DNA of 64,000 bases from contig NZ_FOQY01000037.1 of NCBI RefSeq assembly GCF_900113865.1, forward strand, positions 1 through 64,000, read 5' to 3'. Origin of the DNA: Streptosporangium canum. GTDB lineage: Bacteria > Actinomycetota > Actinomycetes > Streptosporangiales > Streptosporangiaceae. The notes under the pieces were generated by a model. It made no database searches, was not told the origin of the DNA, and saw only the letters and a list, made by a program, of their open reading frames with translations. The position numbers and the translations under genes are program-made. Positions 60,065 through 64,000 of this stretch are shown piece by piece. Position 1 is the stretch's first letter. Every line of letters begins with the position of its first letter.

Positions 60065-60388
60065 GGGGGCCGGAGGAGCTGTGGTTCCTGACGCCCACGC
60101 CGCTGGGCGTGTGGCGCTTCGAGAACGCCCGGCCGAGGAGGTCCGGAGCGCGTCCTTCCCTGCGGGCGCGGATCGCCTCCGCGAGGTTCTTCGTGATCAG
60201 GCGGAGGTAGGAGGTAGGGCGACGTCCCTCGCGGGCCGGGGCTGTCGGGGCACTCCGCGAGTCAGGCGGGCGTGGCGTGGGACCGGACATGAGCCGGGCG
60301 GGCGTGACGTGGGACCGGACATGAGCCGGGCGGGCGTGACGTGGGACCGGACATGAGCCGGGCGGGCGTGACGTGGATCCGGGCGGGG
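60065..60388. other. 324-bp gap after the truncated reductase
   Basis: Holds the 32-bp tandem repeats and no further gene. The missing two thirds of the reductase are not found in any frame here. Confidence 0.55.
60266..60376. repeat. Three and a half 32-bp tandem repeats
   Basis: Units at 60266, 60298 and 60330 with a partial at 60362, core GTGGGACCGGACATGAGCCG, period exactly 32 bp. The first unit differs at a few positions. No spacers, so not CRISPR. Confidence 0.93.
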
Positions 60389-61045
60389 TCACTCCTGGGG
60401 CAGGTGCTCCGACAGGTAGCGGCGGACCAGGCGCTTGCACTCGTCGATCAGCTCGGGGTCGCCGTCGGGCCGGGAGCGGAAGGCGAGCTTGAGCACGGCG
60501 TCGGCGGCCTCGACCGCGACGACCAGCGCCCGGTCCAGCCTCGGCCCGATCGGGGCCCCGAGCAGCTCGATGGTGATCGCGCGGAGCCGGTCGGCCACGA
60601 TGACGTTGTTCTCCAGCGCGGTGTCGAGCATCCGCTCGGTCCCCTTGAGCGCCGGGCCTCCCGGCGAGGGCAGCACCTCGCCGAAGTCGACGACGGCGAA
60701 GCCCGGCGTCGAGCGTTTCATCGCGACGAACTCGTCGATCGCCAGATCCACCATCTCGGTCCAGTCCGACAGCTGCACGGCCGAGAGCCTGGCGGTGATC
60801 CGGCCGAGGAATGCCTCCAGGTTGCGCAGCGCCAGCGCCCGCACCAGCCCCTGCTTGTCGGGGAAGAACTGGTAGAAGGTGCCGATCGGCACCTCCGCGC
60901 GGCGCGCGACCTCCTTGGTGGTCAGCGCCTCGTAACCCGCCTCGTCCAGCAGCCGCGCACACTCGTCCAGCATGCGCTCGACCCGTTCCAGGCTGCGCCG
61001 CTGGGCGGGACGGCGGCGTAGCGTCCCCCCGGAAACGTTCGTCAT
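60389..61045 (-). CDS. TetR-family regulator
   Basis: 218 residues from ATG 61045 (GGAG close upstream). HTH: ERMLDECARLLDEAGYEALTTKEVARRAEVPIGTFYQFFPDKQGLVRALALRNLEAFLGRI. Divergent from the GH1 beta-glucosidase with a dyad (61084-61100) in the gap, so it probably controls that gene and itself. Confidence 0.9.
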   Translation of the reverse strand: MTNVSGGTLRRRPAQRRSLERVERMLDECARLLDEAGYEALTTKEVARRAEVPIGTFYQFFPDKQGLVRALALRNLEAFLGRITARLSAVQLSDWTEMVDLAIDEFVAMKRSTPGFAVVDFGEVLPSPGGPALKGTERMLDTALENNVIVADRLRAITIELLGAPIGPRLDRALVVAVEAADAVLKLAFRSRPDGDPELIDECKRLVRRYLSEHLPQE

Positions 61046-61083
61046 CGCTCCATCATCCCCTACCCGGACCCCCCAAGGGCTAA

Positions 61084-61100
61084 CATGAGCCACACTCATG
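61084..61100. promoter_or_regulatory. Inverted repeat between TetR and GH1 genes
   Basis: CATGAG (61084-61089), 5-nt spacer, CTCATG (61095-61100). 17 nt before the GH1 ATG, 39 nt before the TetR start. Confidence 0.65.
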
Positions 61101-61116
61101 CCAACGGGAGGTCAGG

Positions 61117-62427
61117 ATGTTCCTTTGGGGTACGGCTACCGCGTCCTACCAGATCGAGGGTGCCGTCGCCGAAGACGGCCGGGGCCCGTCGATCTGGGAC
61201 ACCTTCGCCCATGAGCCCGGCCGCGTCCGCGACGGGCACACCGGCGACGTGAGCTGCGACCATTACCACCGCTGGCCCGAGGACGTCGCCCTGATGGCCG
61301 GGCTCGGGGTGGATTCCTACCGCTTCTCCATCGCCTGGCCCCGCGTCCAGCCCGAGGGGCGGGGCCGGATCAACCAGGCCGGCCTGGACTTCTACGACCG
61401 GCTGACGGACGCGCTCCACGACAGGGGCATCGTCCCGGCGGCCACGCTGTTCCACTGGGACCTGCCGCAGGCCCTGGAGGACGAGGGCGGCTGGCTCAAC
61501 CGCGACACCTCCTACCGGTTCGCCGAGTACGCCGCCGCCGTGGCCGACCGGCTCGCCGACCGGATCCCCATGTGGATCACCCTGAACGAGCCCTTCGTGC
61601 ACATGGTCTTCGGCTACGCCATGGGCAACCACGCCCCCGGCAGGACCCTGTTCCTGGACGCGCTCCCGGTGGCCCACCACCAGCTGCTCGGGCACGGCCT
61701 GGCCGCGGCGGCCCTGCGCGAGCGGGGTGCGGAGAAGGTGCTGATCACCAACAACTGCACCCCCGTCTGGCCCGCCTCCGACGCCCCCGCCGACCTCGCC
61801 GCCGCCGACGCCTACGACACCCTGCACAACCGGCTGTTCAACGACCCCGTACTCCTCGGGCGATATCCGGATTTGTCGGCATACGGTGTGACCCTCGACT
61901 GCGTCCAGGACGGCGACCTCGACCTGATCGGCGCCCGCCTCGACGGCATCGGCATCAACTACTACAACCCCACCCGGATCGCGGCCCCCACCGCCGAAGG
62001 ACTCCCCTTCACCGACGCCGGCGTCACCGGCCACCCCACCACCGCCTTCGGCTGGCCCGTCGTCCCCGACGGCCTGCGCGAACTCCTGACCGGCCTCAAG
62101 GCCCGGTACGGCGACGCCCTGCCGCCCGTCTACGTCACCGAGAACGGCTGCTCCCAGCCCGACGTGCCGGGCCCGGACGGGGTGGTCGACGACCAGGCCC
62201 GGATCGCCTACCTCGACGGTCACATCGAGGCCGTCGAGCGGGCGCGGGCCGAGGGCGTGGACGTCCGCGGCTACTACGTCTGGTCCCTGCTGGACAACTT
62301 CGAGTGGGCCGAGGGCTACCACCAGCGCTTCGGCCTGGTCCACGTCGACTTCGCCACCGGGGAGCGCACCCCGAAGGCCTCCTACCACTGGCTCGCGAAG
62401 CGGATCGCCGAGCACGCCGGGACCTGA
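61117..62427 (+). CDS. GH1 beta-glucosidase
   Basis: 436 residues from ATG 61117 (GGGAGG 5 nt upstream). FLWGTATASYQIEGAVAEDGRGPSIWDTF start, acid/base glutamate in ITLNEPFVHM, nucleophile glutamate in YVTENGCSQ, aglycone-site WSLLDNFEWAEGY. No signal peptide, so it acts in the cytosol on imported beta-glucosides such as cellobiose or laminaribiose. Fits with the GH81 enzyme upstream in the pathway, though the two genes are 53 kb apart. Confidence 0.95.
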   Translation: MFLWGTATASYQIEGAVAEDGRGPSIWDTFAHEPGRVRDGHTGDVSCDHYHRWPEDVALMAGLGVDSYRFSIAWPRVQPEGRGRINQAGLDFYDRLTDALHDRGIVPAATLFHWDLPQALEDEGGWLNRDTSYRFAEYAAAVADRLADRIPMWITLNEPFVHMVFGYAMGNHAPGRTLFLDALPVAHHQLLGHGLAAAALRERGAEKVLITNNCTPVWPASDAPADLAAADAYDTLHNRLFNDPVLLGRYPDLSAYGVTLDCVQDGDLDLIGARLDGIGINYYNPTRIAAPTAEGLPFTDAGVTGHPTTAFGWPVVPDGLRELLTGLKARYGDALPPVYVTENGCSQPDVPGPDGVVDDQARIAYLDGHIEAVERARAEGVDVRGYYVWSLLDNFEWAEGYHQRFGLVHVDFATGERTPKASYHWLAKRIAEHAGT

Positions 62428-62463
62428 TAGGGCCGGGCCCCGGGCGGTGCCCGCCCGCCGGCC

Positions 62464-63276
62464 TCAGCCGTTGAAGGTGTCGGGGTCCGGGCCGGTGCGG
62501 GTGCCGGCGTCCAGCCGGGCGATCGCCTCCATGTCGCCGCCGGTGAGGGAGAAGTCGAAGACGTCGATGTTCTCCTTGATCCGCGCCGGGGTGACCGACT
62601 TGGGGATCACGACGTTTCCCAGCTGGACGTGCCAGCGCAGGACGGCCTGGGCCGGGGTCTTGCCGTGCCGTTCGGCGATCTCGACGATCACCGGGTCCTT
62701 GAGCACGGCCCCCTGGGCCAGCGGGCTCCACGCCTCGGTGACGATGCCGTGCCGGGCGTGGAAGTCGCGCAGCCCGGCCTGCTGCAGGGCCGGGTGGAGC
62801 TCGATCTGGTTGACCACCGGGACGATGCCGCCGGTGTCGATGAGGCGGGTCAGATGGGCGGGCTGGAAGTTGGACACGCCGATCGCGCGGACGCGGCCGT
62901 CGGCGAGGAGCTTCTCCATCGCCTTCCAGGTCTCGCCGTACAGATCCCTGGCCGGCGCGGGCCAGTGGATGAGATACAGGTCGAGATGGTCCAGCCCCAG
63001 CTTGGCGAGGCTCACGTCGAAGGCGGCGAGGGTCGAGTCGTAGCCCTGGTCGCTGTTCCACACCTTGGTGGTGACGAACAGCTCCTCGCGGGGCAGGCCG
63101 GAGTCGGCCAGCGCCCGGCCCACACCACGCTCGTTGCCGTAGATCGCGGCGGTGTCGATGCTCCGGTAACCGGCTTCGAGCGCGCCGGTCACCGCCCGGG
63201 CGGTCTCGTCCTCGGGCACCTGGAACACCCCGAAGCCGAGCTGCGGCATGGAGACCCCGTTGTTCAGGGTGATCAT
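62464..63276 (-). CDS. Aldo-keto reductase (2,5-diketogluconate reductase type)
   Basis: 270 residues from ATG 63276 (GGAGG 7 nt upstream). All AKR residues: GYRSIDTAAIYGNE (Asp, Tyr), LFVTTKVWN (Lys), LYLIHWP (His), GVSNFQPAHL and IPKSVTPARIKENIDVFDF (NADPH site). Reduces aldehydes and ketones, probably including sugars. Convergent with the GH1 gene. Complete, unlike the remnant at 59780. Confidence 0.93.
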   Translation of the reverse strand: MITLNNGVSMPQLGFGVFQVPEDETARAVTGALEAGYRSIDTAAIYGNERGVGRALADSGLPREELFVTTKVWNSDQGYDSTLAAFDVSLAKLGLDHLDLYLIHWPAPARDLYGETWKAMEKLLADGRVRAIGVSNFQPAHLTRLIDTGGIVPVVNQIELHPALQQAGLRDFHARHGIVTEAWSPLAQGAVLKDPVIVEIAERHGKTPAQAVLRWHVQLGNVVIPKSVTPARIKENIDVFDFSLTGGDMEAIARLDAGTRTGPDPDTFNG

Positions 63277-63527
63277 ATGCGGTCCTCCAATGGATAGCGT
63301 CAGCAAATAAAAGTGTATGCAACAGTTGCAGACGCTAGTTACTTGACCGTACGGCTACGCCATACGACTACGGAGGATGCCCAGGCGGGGCCTGGGTTCA
63401 CATGACATGGCACGCGTATCACCAATACGGGGAAATTTCATTACATGATCGGTGAAAATCGCGCCTTCGACCCGTGTAGCCCGATCGGCCCCATCATCGC
63501 CCCGGGGCCGGGTCCGTCGAATGTGCA

Positions 63528-63695
63528 TCAGTTGTTGAGACTCATCACGCGGTCCACCGCGATCTCGACCACCACCCGGCCGGGCGGATCGGGCGGCGCC
63601 GACCAGTAGCGACCGGTGTAACGGCGCACCCCCTCGGCCACGCGCCGGGGATCGCCGGACACCGTGCGGGAAGAGCCCGGCGGCAGGCCGCTCAC
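63528..63695 (-). pseudogene. Relic of a PPOX-type flavin/F420 oxidoreductase
   Basis: About 56 codons ending at TGA 63528 encode GDPRRVAEGVRRYTGRYWSAPPDPPGRVVVEIAVDRVMSLNN, which resembles the C-terminal end of PPOX-class F420-dependent oxidoreductases. No start or N-terminal half precedes it; the upstream codons are low-complexity and reach the neighbouring gene. A gene fragment left by decay. Confidence 0.5.
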
Positions 63696-63749
63696 CGGCC
63701 GACTCCGAAAGACCGCTCCGGGCGACTCCGGAAGGCCGCTCCGGGTGGT

Positions 63750-64000
63750 TCACCGGAAGGCCGCGATGTTGCGCGCCGCCCATTCGGCGAAGGTGCGGGG
63801 CGGGCGGCCGAGGATCTGCTCGACGTGGGGGCTGACCCGCTGTTCGGCGGGCGTCGGCTCGCCCAGGATGGCGAGGGTGCCCTCGACCACCGGTTCGGGC
63901 ATGAACTGCAGCATCTGCGCCCGGGCCTCCTCGCGGCTCTGCTCGACGAACCGCACCGGCGCTCCCAGCGCCTCGCCGATCGCCTGCGCCCGTCGGCGCG
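63750..64000 (-). CDS. NmrA/epimerase-like NAD(P)-binding protein (C-terminal part)
   Basis: The frame runs off the right edge, so only the last ~83 residues are visible: RRAQAIGEALGAPVRFVEQSREEARAQMLQFMPEPVVEGTLAILGEPTPAEQRVSPHVEQILGRPPRTFAEWAARNIAAFR. The ending (GRPPRTFAEWAARNIAAFR) is typical of atypical SDR/NmrA sugar-epimerase-like proteins that bind NAD(P). Start and Rossmann motif lie outside the window. Confidence 0.8.
   Translation of the reverse strand, partial: RRRAQAIGEALGAPVRFVEQSREEARAQMLQFMPEPVVEGTLAILGEPTPAEQRVSPHVEQILGRPPRTFAEWAARNIAAFR

Noticed and set aside
60266-60376. Possible CRISPR array
   Set aside because: Units are directly adjacent with no spacers and no cas genes nearby; a plain tandem repeat.

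Overview
The window is 64 kb of very GC-rich actinobacterial chromosome. Third-position GC is extreme, GTG and TTG starts are common, several starts look leaderless, and regulators sit divergent from their targets. The mix of families (DUF6328, DUF6458, DUF4235, GPGG small membrane protein, DUF5937/ArsR, POLLUX-like channel, GH81 with CBM56-like tail) suggests a Streptosporangiales-type soil organism (Streptosporangium or Nonomuraea-like). That placement is inference; no marker gene here proves it. No phage, insertion sequence, CRISPR array or resistance island was seen.

Layout. 0-11 kb: end of a cell-wall amidase, a secreted protein of unknown function, a three-gene cassette of WXG100-like / helical membrane / YbaB-like proteins, a STAS anti-anti-sigma factor, a GH81 beta-1,3-glucanase with two LacI-type operators upstream, a small secreted protein and a POLLUX-like ion channel. 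11-13 kb: WYL regulator divergent from a VOC protein, then tRNA-Lys(CTT). 13.6-20 kb: a general-stress island (PRC-barrel, DUF6328, GPGG membrane peptide, BON, metallophosphoesterase, glycosyltransferase, SDR, DUF4235, DUF6458), several of whose genes lie behind GTTT-N14/15-GGG(T/A)A promoters like those of actinobacterial SigB/SigF. 20-30 kb: MetQ-like lipoprotein, DUF305 lipoprotein, AA10 lytic polysaccharide monooxygenase, cytochrome bd oxidase (cydAB), a second identical tRNA-Lys(CTT), OsmC-type peroxidase and two NADPH oxidoreductases.

30-47 kb: a holin-4-type membrane protein, a histidine/phenylalanine ammonia-lyase homologue without the usual Ala-Ser-Gly cofactor triplet, a LacI regulator, an operon of amidohydrolase, 19-codon leader ORF and cysteine dioxygenase, and an incomplete beta-ketoadipate operon (pcaF, pcaB, pcaC, IclR regulator) with an apparent deletion scar where the CoA-transferase genes should be. 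A second LacI regulator shares an exact 14-bp operator with a three-gene sugar ABC importer 6.7 kb away. An MFS exporter is divergent from a DUF5937/ArsR repressor over a 20-bp palindrome.

47-64 kb: secreted zinc protease with ricin-type lectin repeats, half of an AMP-binding enzyme, a large LuxR-type ATPase regulator, a TetR / small ORF / alpha-beta hydrolase unit with two dyad operators, an ABC exporter, a class B penicillin-binding protein, a MerR regulator divergent from a truncated aldo-keto reductase, a TetR divergent from a GH1 beta-glucosidase, an aldo-keto reductase, a relic of a PPOX-type flavoprotein, and the end of an NmrA/epimerase-like gene.

Themes: polysaccharide breakdown (GH81, AA10, GH1, sugar importer) under LacI/TetR control; a SigB-like stress cluster; a possible sulfur regulon joining the MetQ gene and the cysteine dioxygenase operon through a shared motif; and gene decay (pca scar, truncated reductase, flavoprotein relic).
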